A stretch of DNA of 64,000 bases from Acanthochlamys bracteata (taxonomy: Eukaryota > Streptophyta > Magnoliopsida > Pandanales > Velloziaceae), in NCBI GenBank assembly GCA_019914995.1, contig CM034127.1, positions 8,370,001 through 8,434,000 on the forward strand, written 5' to 3'. Positions 51,664-64,000 of the stretch are shown here, in pieces. Below the pieces are notes generated by a model, which searched no databases, was not told the DNA's origin, and saw nothing but the letters and a program-made list of their open reading frames with translations. Made by a program: the position numbers and the translations under genes. Every line of letters begins with the position of its first letter. The first letter of the stretch is position 1.

Positions 51664-54019
51664 TAGAGAAGCTCTCTCTAATCTCTGTTTATTTCTGTAT
51701 TAATTTCAAATCGATTCGTGCCACAGCGACCATCTTCCTCTCTCTTTTTAGTTTGCAAAGTTCCATTAATCTTTTCTAATTTGCAATGTCAAACCAGACA
51801 CTGTCATCTCCTCATTTGTTAGAATATATAGGGTTTTAACACTCAACACACTACTTCATGATTTAGGATTTAGAGCCCTTTTTTGTTTAAATGAAATTAG
51901 CATTTGAACGAGAACTTGTATATGAATATGACAGCGGCAACACTCGAAGGCATGTTTCAAACCTCCGTAATTTTATTTTTTTTTTGACAAATTTTGAGTT
52001 CCAAAAAATTCATATATTTTAATAACATAAAAAATTTAAAATTTTATATTTTATACAGAACTTTAATTTTAACTTTTTATTTACATATTTTTTAATATAA
52101 TTATATATTTTAATTTTTAATAAATTTTCAAAAACTATTGAAATATAAATATTGAACTTTATTTTTACTTTATTTTTCAAAAAATTTAACTTTTTATTTT
52201 TCACTTTTACAATATTAAATTACGGATATTTGAAACACGCCCCAACTCACTCACGACACTCTAACCAGAAATGCAGTTCAACTGCAACTCATTTTGAGAG
52301 AGACGTTTGACATATATTAGACTTGGATTCTTAACAGTTTTACTAAATAGGTCAGCTGCCATAGAGGATGTAGACTTTTGCGGAATGTTTGGATTGAGAT
52401 GAACGAGGGCCGATGGAGGTGAAAATAAATTACTTCACCTTTGTTCCCCTTATTTGGCAATCTTCATTAAAATTAAAAAAGATGAATTTAATTCTAAGAA
52501 GTACTGTTTGGAGACTGAAAAAAATCAGTTATAGAATCAGAGTTGAAGAGCATGCATTATTGCTGGTCATGGATTGTGCATGGCGAATCCGATAGAACAA
52601 CTGCTATGCTACTAAATGTGCATAGTCCATTTACCCATCTAAGTTAGTGTATATCTAGAAACTGCGATAGAAACATCTAAAAGAAAAACCCAAAGAAAAT
52701 AATGAAAGAACCGTCCTTGTGGTAGTATTCATACATCGCCTGTAGAATATGAGAAAACATGGTTGGCAATATTATTTAACCTATAGAACCAACGTTGAAA
52801 AATAGCATTATCATCCAATAGCCCCAAGGTCCTTCGAAGATATACCATGATTGACAGTCACTGAAGATCAGTAATAAAAACAAAACTAATGTCGATCTTT
52901 TGTTTTTTAGGGGAAGTTAAAAAAGGAAGATGCAATTAATAAATCAGATGAAACAAACCAAATATACTCATAATTGATGTGCCTTTCACCATTCCATTCT
53001 CATAGTCAGACGATTATGAAACTCGAGTACCATGTCGACAATGTTGCTCCCCTGTTCAAACTCCTGAACAAAAATCAGGTGAAACATGGGATGAAATTTA
53101 TAATAGTACATATTTGAAACCGACATTTTTTAAACTTCAAAAACAGTATGTTCAGAATAATTAGTGATGTCGACCAAGGGGCCATCCTACGGTTGCAAGG
53201 GCAAAGTGAAGGTGGCGCATATGCTGCCGGTGTTGCTATGGTTGTCGCTGCATGTTTCCATGTATCCTTCTCTGCTACAGCAGCACTAGGCACGGTCAGC
53301 TTCACATCTTCCTCTTCATTGGATTGCTCGATCGCCCCTCGCCAAAACAATCTTCAAGATATCCACCTGATTCCGTTGATTTCTCTGTAGCAAAATGAAC
53401 TGGTAATAGCTATTCGTTACTCGTACGAATGAAATGAGTTCTTGATAAACAAACATTAACTGACCAGTTTTGGAGGAATATATGATTATTCCTTTATGTC
53501 GTGGAGTGATGCGAAACTAGCTTGAATCTATATCAAAAGCATTGCTCATAAGTTCACTATTGGGGTTTGCCAATAAAATTAATTGCACCGTTGATTGCAG
53601 GTAGGTGATCCAAAGTGATTAAACACTGACAATAACCTCTGTTGAGTCTTTGCTTCCTGCAAGCGAGCACAATATGTTGTTCTTTTATTCAACGATTCCA
53701 ACAACTTATTTTTTCTTCTTATTATTAACAGAGTAAAGATATAAAATTCATGGCATCAATAATTATGTTTTTTTATATTAAAAAGTTATGTTTATATTTG
53801 TTTTCTCTGATTATCATTTGAATTATTTGTTTTCCTTGTTTGTCAACATTATACATCTCCTAACCTAAATAATAATAATAATAAATAAATAGAGAAGAGC
53901 TTATCAGATTTATTGAACTTGTATAAGAATAACAATAACGATAAATAAAAGGCGCCTAGATCTAAAGGTGTTTTCCAAAATGGCACTTATTATTCTTTTC
54001 TAAAAATAAAAAGTTAAGA
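51664..54019. other. Intergenic between XRCC4 and tRNA-Phe
   Basis: The XRCC4 promoter, a MITE at 51948-52246, then DNA with no supported gene. A minus-strand frame at 53350-53075 and a nearby stretch at ~53075-53000 (reading FEQGSNIVDMVLEFHNRL) look slightly more protein-like than their surroundings but match nothing I know. Confidence 0.4.
51948..52246. mobile_element. MITE with clear terminal inverted repeats upstream of XRCC4
   Basis: The left end GGCATGTTTCAAACCTCCG then TAATTTTAT; the right end, read inverted, GGGGCGTGTTTCAAATATCCG then TAATTTAAT. The ~24-bp inverted repeats flank ~250 bp of almost pure A/T. It lies ~290 bp upstream of the XRCC4 start codon. Confidence 0.75.
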
Positions 54020-54044
54020 TGCGGTGAGCGTGGATCGAACACGC

Positions 54045-54083
<39 letters not shown>

Positions 54084-54092
54084 CATCCCCGC
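54020..54092 (-). tRNA. tRNA-Phe (GAA), nuclear type
   Basis: A 73-nt minus-strand gene, acceptor GCGGGGA / TCACCGC plus discriminator A. The D arm has GCTCAGTTGGGAGAGC, the anticodon loop CTGAAGA carries anticodon GAA, and the T arm has GTTCGATC. No intron and no encoded CCA. The G5-A68 acceptor mismatch is known from plant cytosolic tRNA-Phe. It differs from chloroplast tRNA-Phe, so it is a nuclear gene. T-runs at 54003-54015 (minus-strand sense TTTTTATTTTTAG) can serve as Pol III terminator. Confidence 0.96.
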
Positions 54093-54430
54093 AACAGTTG
54101 CTGAAACGCAGTTAACAAACTTTATATATTTATTAATAATCAGCTAGCGTTTAACTTGGATGACCCAAAATATTTTCATTCTCAAGTAAGTTCCTATGAT
54201 CAGCAATCAGCATCTAGCTGCTTTTGTCTTTACATATCAAGGGCACATTTGAAATTGCTGACAAATAGCTACTGAAAAAATATAAAATATGATTGTAATT
54301 TATTTATATTTTTTAAATAAAAATTCATAATATTATAGAAAAAATTTTTAAGTTGAAAAAGAGAGTTATGTCATGAGAACGCAACTGTACATAGGGCCAT
54401 ATATGTATGTCATAGTTACCGGAGCTTCAA

Positions 54431-54680
54431 CCGTTTGGGATTATTTTTTTCGCGTTTTCAGAAAGTACTTTTCACTTTATATGTTTTAATAAATCTTCTA
54501 TAATATTATATAAAATTTATTAAAAATTTTAAAAAAATAAAAAAAATTTACGTAGTAAAATTTTATTATTATTTATTTTTATTTTTTTAGGTACAAAAAT
54601 AGAGCTTATTTTTTGAAATAAGATAAAAATACTTTCCGTTCTAAAAATGCTTTACTTCAAAAATACTTCCAAACGTTCTG
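54431..54680 (+). mobile_element. AT-rich MITE-like element
   Basis: Left end CCGTTTGGGATTATTT, right end ACTTCCAAACGTTCTG. The interior follows the same order as the element at 39736-39981, including ATAGAGCTTATTTTTTGAA before the right end. Confidence 0.65.
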
Positions 54681-55465
54681 ATTTTATTGCACTCATGCTC
54701 GTATATTTGAATTCTTTTGCAATCATGCTCTATTGCACTTAGGATTCTTAATCGAACTAATGATATTATTACTAATGTGTTGGCAAAAATAGTGAGCTAT
54801 AGAGCATTGATCAGTTGTGGTGCGTGCTGACAAATTAATTGGCATGTCGAGGAGCTCAACAAACATGCATGGGATCAGAGAGGGCGACCTACCGACCAAT
54901 GCACGCATGCAAGTGTTTCGGCTATCATTTACAAAGCTCCCTCATGCATTACGAGTTGTGAAAACAAACATAGGGCTCGAAATAAGTCAGCATCAGAGAC
55001 AAAGAGACTCTATGGGTTTTTTTATATATGTATGCTAGCTCTTTGGTCGATTTGGAATGATGGCAATGAGACAACGTGATAGCTAATATATCAGAGAAGA
55101 ACTTACAGTGTTAGTTGTGGTGCAATTATATGTCAGAGTATCTTTAATCCCCATCGGCTTATGTGTTGACGCTGAGGAACTGGAGGCACACTTCGATAAT
55201 GAAGCTTTCATGCATTAAGTTAACGGGCAACATCTACAGTAGGCATCCAAGTTGCTTCATAACCACAAGCACATATTATGGATTTGCTTTCTGCAGGGGA
55301 TTCATGAAGATATGATAATTTATTAAATCTAAACAGTGAAATGGTCGTTTGTTGGTTGCATCAATTTCGAGCATTATTAGCATTGTGCTTGTAGAACACA
55401 TTGACACTTTCGAGATAGTAACAAACTAGCACCTTGGGTTGCTCAACATGTGGCAACTCATAAAG

Positions 55466-55680
55466 GGCATGTTTGGTGGTTTTATATTTATTTATCAAAA
55501 TTTTATTTTAAGCATTTTTTTAATAAAATTGTTATAATATTTTTCAAAAATTTAGAAATTATTTAAGTACGGATAAATTATATATAATAAATTTTTTATA
55601 TAAATTTATCAAAATAAAAAGATAAATTATGTTGTTAAAATAATTTTTTAAAAAATATTTTAAGCGAACATTTCCGAAAT
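55466..55680 (+). mobile_element. AT-rich MITE-like element
   Basis: Left end GGGCATGTTTGGTGG, right end TAAGCGAACATTTCCG, imperfectly inverted, around ~190 bp of A/T-rich DNA. Confidence 0.5.
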
Positions 55681-55835
55681 AGAAGCTAGTGGAGAGAAAA
55701 GTTTTCCAAAACTTGTTATAATTATGTAGGAATGGTGTTTTTATTAAAGTTGTAAAAAATATATCAGATTTCGACCCGAAAATTGTCCAGATTGACGGTT
55801 CACGATTTGACTCGGCGGATCAATAAATTGACCCA

Positions 55836-56075
55836 TTGCTTATTTCAAAAATAATTTTTCAATACTTTTTATAATTATATAGAGAATTTATTTAAAAATT
55901 TAGAAAGCATAAAATTTTTTTACATAATTAAATCTTTTTATTATTTATTTTTATTATTTTTTTGAGATAAAAAAATAAATTTTGTTTTTTTAAAAAATAA
56001 AAATATTTTTTATTTTAAAAATATATTTCATTCTAAAAGAAATTAATTTTAAAACCATTCGCAAACGCTCCTAAA
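55836..56075 (+). mobile_element. AT-rich MITE-like element, left end degraded
   Basis: The interior matches the 39736 and 54431 copies (ATTTATTTAAAAATTTAGAAAG..., TTTTTATTATTTATTTTTATT). The right end is TTCGCAAACGCTCCTAAAA; the left terminus is not obvious. Confidence 0.5.
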
Positions 56076-56119
56076 ATAGTAGAACAGATAGTGTCGGGCT
56101 AATAGGCTCCGTCTGAATG

Positions 56120-56450
56120 TGCTTAAGTTCAAAATAAATATATTACTGTAAAAATGTTTAGAAATATCTGCTTAAAAAGTAACAGTAGCGATTTTAGAAA
56201 CGTTTAGTAGTATTTATAAAATAAAATTTTTTTAAAATAAAAAATTATTTTTATTTATTAAAAATGAGTTTTATTTTTTTATTTTAAAAAAATAAAAAAT
56301 ATAATAAAAGAATTTGAGTATGTAAAATTTTTTTATATTTTTTAAATTTTTAAATAAGTTTTTAAATATTTATAAAATATATAGTGAAAAATATAAAATA
56401 AAAATTTAAAATCTGTTTTTCTGTTCAGTTAAATCAAACAGCCCTTAGAG
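56120..56450 (-). mobile_element. AT-rich MITE-like element in opposite orientation
   Basis: Read on the minus strand, it starts TAAGGGCTGTTTGATTT and runs through the family order (ATTTAAAAATTTAAAAAATA...). With the preceding copy it forms a tail-to-tail pair just before the 56.5 kb unit. Confidence 0.5.
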
Positions 56451-56465
56451 TCAGGACATGAAAAC

Positions 56466-58560
56466 ATGACAAATTTGTCGGTCCTTTACTTCACGAAATT
56501 ACAGGAATTGATATACCCACCCGCATCAGCTGGTTGGTTCGCTCATTTTTCTCCCGCACTCGCTCGCGCTCGCGCTCGCTCTTCCTCAGCCAACGGTTCC
56601 TTCTCTCTCAGTCACGATTCGCTTCCCCGACGCCGATCTTTTTCTCTTTCTTTCTCCGGCCTGTTCTCCCAACCACGATTGATCACGATTTCTTCTCCAA
56701 CGCCGGATCGAGCTCGTCAGTGTCACTGTTGGAACCTTAATTTTTTCTTCATAATGCAAACCTCAATGATCGGTTTCATCAATCTGAACTCTATTCATTT
56801 ACGATTTCTATGGCTGCTCAATCAAGCTATCCATTTGCGGTTTCAATCAATCAACAACAGATCGCGATCCGTTGCTCTAGATCTGCTTTTCTTCTCCCCG
56901 CCCTCCGCCGCAACTCCTACACCGCCGTAGCCATCTCCGGCGACTATTCTAATCACCTCTAGGTAATCTCGACACATACACACACATAGTCTCTCTCATT
57001 GAATCAATCAGTGATCGAGAATTTCTCTAGTTTTAGTTGTATTCCAAAAAAGCTTAACTTCGTCGCGCAGAAGCAATTTCAAAATCGCTATTGCAGCTGT
57101 GAAATGCAGCCAACCAGGTTTGTTTGTCTACTTTGATTTTGCAAGCACTTGATTATTTTTTTCTTCCGTTCTTTTCTTTTTTAAAACTAGATTTAGAATA
57201 TCTTTCATGTTTCACCGCAAGCGGATAGAGTACTGATTCTTCTAGAAGAGCTTCCACCAGTAATGATTTTCACAAATTGGGGTTTAACTGTTTCTGTGGA
57301 ACAAAATAGTTTGAACAATTATGTTTGAAGAAGAGTTGACAGATTCTAAAAAGACCTGTTTCAATTCAAACACTTAGATGTTATGATTTTCGAGTGCGGG
57401 GAACTGTTAAGTGTTATAGGCATATGGTAGACAGAAGAAGATAGTTAGGTTATCTAGCTCTGGTGCTGTAAACGTTCTTCCATTAACAATTACAATAAGC
57501 TGCAGGTGTGTATTATAACCTGTAAAGCAAATACTTGAAATTTGATGAATACAAATAGGGGTATTTTGTTTCTTATATGTATATTTTGTGGAACTAATTC
57601 TTCTAAGGCCATCTAATGGCTGCTTTCCTTTTATGTTAAACATATAGAACCAGAATTTTTAGGATCATTCATGTAGGATTATGGTGTTTCTACAGATCCT
57701 CTCAGACTCTTAGTAGGTGCTGATGTTAGTGGCTTGGAACCTGGAAAGAAGGTACTGCTCTGAACTTCTGTAGTTTGTGAAGAATGTTTTGGTGACATGG
57801 TGCAATCCTTAGTAATAGAATGTACGTAGGTGCAAACTACATGCAGAACTTGTTATTTAGATGCCTCTTGCTTTATCAAGATAGTGTTGTACATGCTGCA
57901 TTGTCTAATATGCTGGAGTCAAGTTGGTGTATTTGCATAGTAAGAGTTATTCCAATGTGCTAGAAGAACAGCATGCTGTTTGTCATGAGATCTTGTTATA
58001 TTGTTGTATACAACATCAGTTGAACCCAGTCTTCTAGCTACTAAGTAATGAAGAATTCATTCATTTTCTTTGATATAATCAATGTTATATTTCAAATTAG
58101 ACTGTCACATTCAAATTTTATTTAGTAGTGTTTTATTGTAAGGTTAATTTTTTAATATGCTTATTTGGCTTGTATTGTGCCTAAATTCAAGTTAGATTTT
58201 CTTTTAGTAATGCTATGAATGCATGGTTTTGGTTTTTTAGATTCTGTATATAGCTGGGTTTTGGCATTTTAATTGATTGTAATTGGATAATGTCATCTTT
58301 GAATTTGCTACGAGCCACTTGTGGTTTTGATTTGTGCGAGAATTAGGGTTCTCTTATGAAATACATTAAAATTCTCAGATTCGAAGAAGCAAGCAGAAGT
58401 AGAACAAAATGAGCATGATATCTAGAGTGTTATCATGTGCTTTGGAGGGAGCGAGAGCTATCAAAGAAGTCAGCTGCTGCTATGCAGTCGGCAATGACAA
58501 TATCATCCGTCTCAGCGTAGGCGAAGGGAATGTGAAGTGTTTCTGTTTGTGAAAAAATGT
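56466..58560 (+). other. Unrecognised, probably transcribed unit with small ORFs
   Basis: From ~56520 the DNA changes sharply to the C/T- and CG-rich composition of plant leaders (CTCGCTCGCGCTCGCGCTCG, CTTCCCCGACGCCG). A 50-codon frame at 56810-56962 (MAAQSSYPFAVSINQQQ..., SAFLLPALRRNSYTAVAISG) looks like a plastid-targeting N-terminus, but stops at a TAG that overlaps a good donor (CTCTAG|GTAATC). Exon-like segments follow: ~57034-57117, 57677-57751 (open as DYGVSTDPLRLLVGADVSGL, donor GTACTG) and ~58380-58552 (47-codon frame MSMISRVLSCALEGARAIKE). I could not join them into one frame. It may be a decayed gene for a plastid protein, a long noncoding RNA or a short-peptide gene. An alternative frame from 56466 runs 154 codons. 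Confidence 0.35.
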
Positions 58561-58599
58561 TATATAACTATATACTGTCATGTATCTCAGCTGTTGCGG

Positions 58600-60490
58600 A
58601 CCAAATTAACGATCCAAAATTTTGTAAAATATTTGTAGGAGAAATTAAAGTTATAATCTGTGTGGTTGTCTTTGTTTCTTATATGTAAAGTGTTTCCATT
58701 TGTGAAAAAATGTTAGATAACAATTTACTCTTCAGAAGAAGGGAAAAACATTTGCTTGAAGAAAATTTGTAAGTCGAATTTGTAGTTGATGCCTTGAGAA
58801 GTTATCAATAGAATTTGTATACTGAGGCTTTTTATTAAGAAATAAGGTATTCAGTTGCTTAATCCGTTGTTTGAAGAAGTTCTAAGAAGGATTACTTTTT
58901 TTCTTTTATTTGAAGGATTATTTGCTTGAAGAAAATTTGAAATAAATATTGATTTTCACATAGAAGAAAATAAATATAGAAGGATGTATACACAAAAATG
59001 GTGTTAATTTTCTCATTAGATAAGTACTTTGCAAAATGAACTACTTGTTTATTAAGAAAATGTATTTTAAAATTAAACTTGTTTTAAAAGACTAAATTTA
59101 TAAATATTAATATAAAGATTAATAAATATATTAATAAGTTTATAAGAATAATAAATTTACGATTGAATTATAAATATTAATATAAAAATATTTATTTATT
59201 TTATTATTTTATAACTATTAAATTCAAAAATTTATAAAGTTTAGAGATTTAATAATATATCAATTACTATATATCTAAAAATATTTCAATCATTATATAC
59301 TTAAAAATAATAAATGTAGCAAATATTTTTTTAATTTTAAGCATCAAACACTATAACATATTAAAAGTATTTAATATTTCTTAACATTAAATTAGTTTTT
59401 CCAGAAAATTTATAATTATTTAAAGGTGTTATAAAATAATTTTATTTTGAAAGTTTAGAAATTTTAGCACAGACAAGGGAGCTTAATTATAGAAAAGAAA
59501 GGGGAAAATCTTCAAATTTTTAGGTCAAAATGTTGCGATCATAATTTTGAAAACTGCGAAATAAACTAATGTGTTTATGCTACAAAAGTCCAAGACGGTC
59601 TGCTGTTTGCCTGGTTAATAGTCGACGGGAGTCCGCTTCAAACACTGACAGAATCTTTGACCAATAATTTAACACAAACACACAAATATTTTTATCAATG
59701 ATCTCATCTAACTCTTTTACATTCAACCCCTCTAAAAACCTATACAAAAGTTCCAATTAATTTAATTCAATGTTTACACTAAGTTTGAATAGGCACAACG
59801 ACAAAAACAGGACTAATGAAGCATTTTTTTTTTATAAAATTGCGTTCTAACCCAAGTCCACTTGTTCTTGACTCTGGTCTGGGTCTTCATTCGTCAACTC
59901 CACCACACCAACTCCTGAAATCCTGATTCAAGAGTCGCTCTTTCTTTCTTTCTTTCTCGGTTTCTTCGTTTGGATTTCTTGGAATCTCCGTACGGGCTTT
60001 CCGTTTCTGAAGAATTTCATTAGAAAAATTAAAGCTTGGCTTTGATTGAAGACCTGTTGCTCCTGAAATGGCCGTTTCTTGATTTGGGTATTTCTTTCTC
60101 AAGCTGTTGATTGATTTTCATAGGCTTTTTTTTTCCAGTTTGTTTGATGATTGTTGATGGAAACTCAACTGTTCTTTCCTCTTTTGGCATGAGTTATGAT
60201 ACTGGTCATCAGCTATAGAAAAAATCCAACAAGACTTTGATTTAGAAGTCCAAATTGTTGCCTTTTTTGACATTTAATGTCCTTTCATCAGATTTCTCTC
60301 GGTTCAACAAAATCCAAGAAGACGAAATTTATCAGAAATTTCCTCTTTTTTCTCAACTAACTACTTGATAGCAGTTGGAGTTGTCGTGCTTCAATCCTCT
60401 GTCTAGCTATAACTTTTCTTGTCTGAATTGGGGATTAACTAAAAGAAATATTTTATAAAGAAACTGAGGCAAAATTGGAGTTTCTAAGGG
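58600..60490. other. AT-rich gap and WRKY promoter/leader
   Basis: 58900-59480 is A/T-rich without features. From ~59880 the sequence has leader composition (pyrimidine-rich, CTTTCTTTCTTTCTTTCTCGG at ~59938-59959), likely the WRKY 5' UTR or upstream exon. No separate gene was recognised. Confidence 0.5.
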
Positions 60491-63180
<2,690 letters not shown>

Positions 63181-64000
63181 ATCTTTGAAATGCTTATCCT
63201 CTTCTAATCTATAACCAAAAAATCTGCGGGTTACGTTGTTGACATCCTCGAGTAAGAATTCATGTAAATATGTTTGGGCATATTGAGGTGGAGGAGCATC
63301 TGGCCACCGATGGTTGCTTTCGAGAGTCGTGATCTTTAAGTGTGGGGATGATGACATTTGTTTCTTCCTGTTTTTAATTTTTAGCTACAGAGCCATGTAG
63401 GATTGTTGAAGTCGCAGTTGCTCCGTTGTTGTTCATTGAGAGTTAATCATGTTCAGGATTTTAAGATGATTTGCGTCATAACTTGAACCTCCATTATTTG
63501 AAGTGGTTTGGTCACTGCGGTTAATTATTCATCGACACAGTGCTAGTAATATGTTGCGAGGATGATAAACTGTTATATAGGAGTATTTTTATTGCAACAA
63601 CAGAACTATCGAAAGGAGCTTCAGAATTTCTTCGGACTAAATAATTCAATTCAATATGTAGTGTGTACTAATGTATTCAGATTAGATGTTTATGACTTTG
63701 AAAGTGATTATTAGCTGCATATCACGGTGATGAGAATTCGCGATAGGCAGCACTTGTAGAAAGCGTTAGGTAATACTTTTGAAATGAAATTTTTTTAAAA
63801 TAGTAGATTTTTTTTATAAAATAAATTTTATTTTTTAATTTTTTAAAAAATAAAAAATATATGTAATAAATATATTAAAAATATGAAAAAAAATAAAAAT
63901 GAATGATGGAAGACTGATGTTAACAAACAAGATATGGTACTGAGTTTGAAGTAATAGTTAATTGGAGGCCCTTTTGTACAAAAACTTTATACAAACTGTT
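63181..64000. other. WRKY 3' flank and a partial AT-rich element
   Basis: Probable 3' UTR followed by intergenic DNA. 63770-63900 is an inverted, partial copy of the AT-rich family. No other gene was recognised. Confidence 0.55.

Larger units (their letters stand above)
54093..56460. other. Intergenic with a dense cluster of MITE-like elements
   Basis: AT-rich elements at ~54431-54680, 55466-55680, 55836-56075 and (inverted) ~56120-56450, separated by unremarkable DNA. No gene was recognised; the open frames near 54723-55038 are unsupported. Confidence 0.5.

Noticed and set aside
53075..53390. Protein-like frames on both strands (Ala-rich)
   Set aside because: Somewhat richer in GC and possibly a gene fragment, but no family could be named and no exon chain built.

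Overview
This is a 64 kb piece of nuclear DNA from a flowering plant, most likely a eudicot. Evidence: AT-rich intergenic DNA, genes with many short exons and AT-rich GT-AG introns, plant-specific families (group IId WRKY, HIPP metal-binding proteins, DUF295 F-box proteins, CYP71-type P450, a PIP-like secreted peptide) and a nuclear-type tRNA-Phe. No bacterial operon, CRISPR array or viral genome is visible. Exon boundaries were drawn by eye from splice signals, reading frame and remembered family architecture; no alignment was run.

Layout. 1-4.5 kb: a dual-specificity phosphatase gene on the minus strand, readable only up to its catalytic loop. 4.7-8.8 kb: two decayed plus-strand genes, a DUF295 F-box pseudogene and a HIPP pseudogene with an expanded internal repeat. 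8.8-13.9 kb: intergenic, with a possible solo LTR. 13.9-21.3 kb: an intact CWF19-like splicing-factor gene (plus). 24.2-26.4 kb: cytosolic ribosomal protein S15/uS19 (minus). 27.7-30.1 kb: mitochondrial-type ribosomal protein L13/uL13m (plus). 31.6-38.9 kb: RRN3/TIF-IA, the Pol I initiation factor (minus, 15 coding exons). 41.8-42.4 kb: a P450 relic. 44.9-45.1 kb: a small secreted peptide gene (minus). 47.0-51.7 kb: XRCC4, a DNA repair factor (minus). 54.0 kb: tRNA-Phe(GAA). 56.5-58.6 kb: an unrecognised, probably transcribed unit. 60.5-63.2 kb: a group IId WRKY transcription factor (plus).

Four of the intact genes serve gene-expression housekeeping (splicing, cytosolic translation, mitochondrial translation, rRNA transcription). 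I see no evidence that they form a coordinated cluster beyond chance, except that the S15 and L13m genes carry almost the same ~155 bp promoter/leader as a ~1 kb inverted repeat. That shared promoter is the most striking structure in the window.

The intergenic and intronic DNA is seeded with short AT-rich elements ending in variants of TGTTTGG / CCAAACA (MITE-like), several partial tandem duplications, a foldback element and a G-quadruplex-type tract. I found no convincing new multi-gene system; the most unusual items are the inverted promoter pair, a GC-AG intron in the S15 gene, the HIPP repeat expansion and the Cys-containing peptide.
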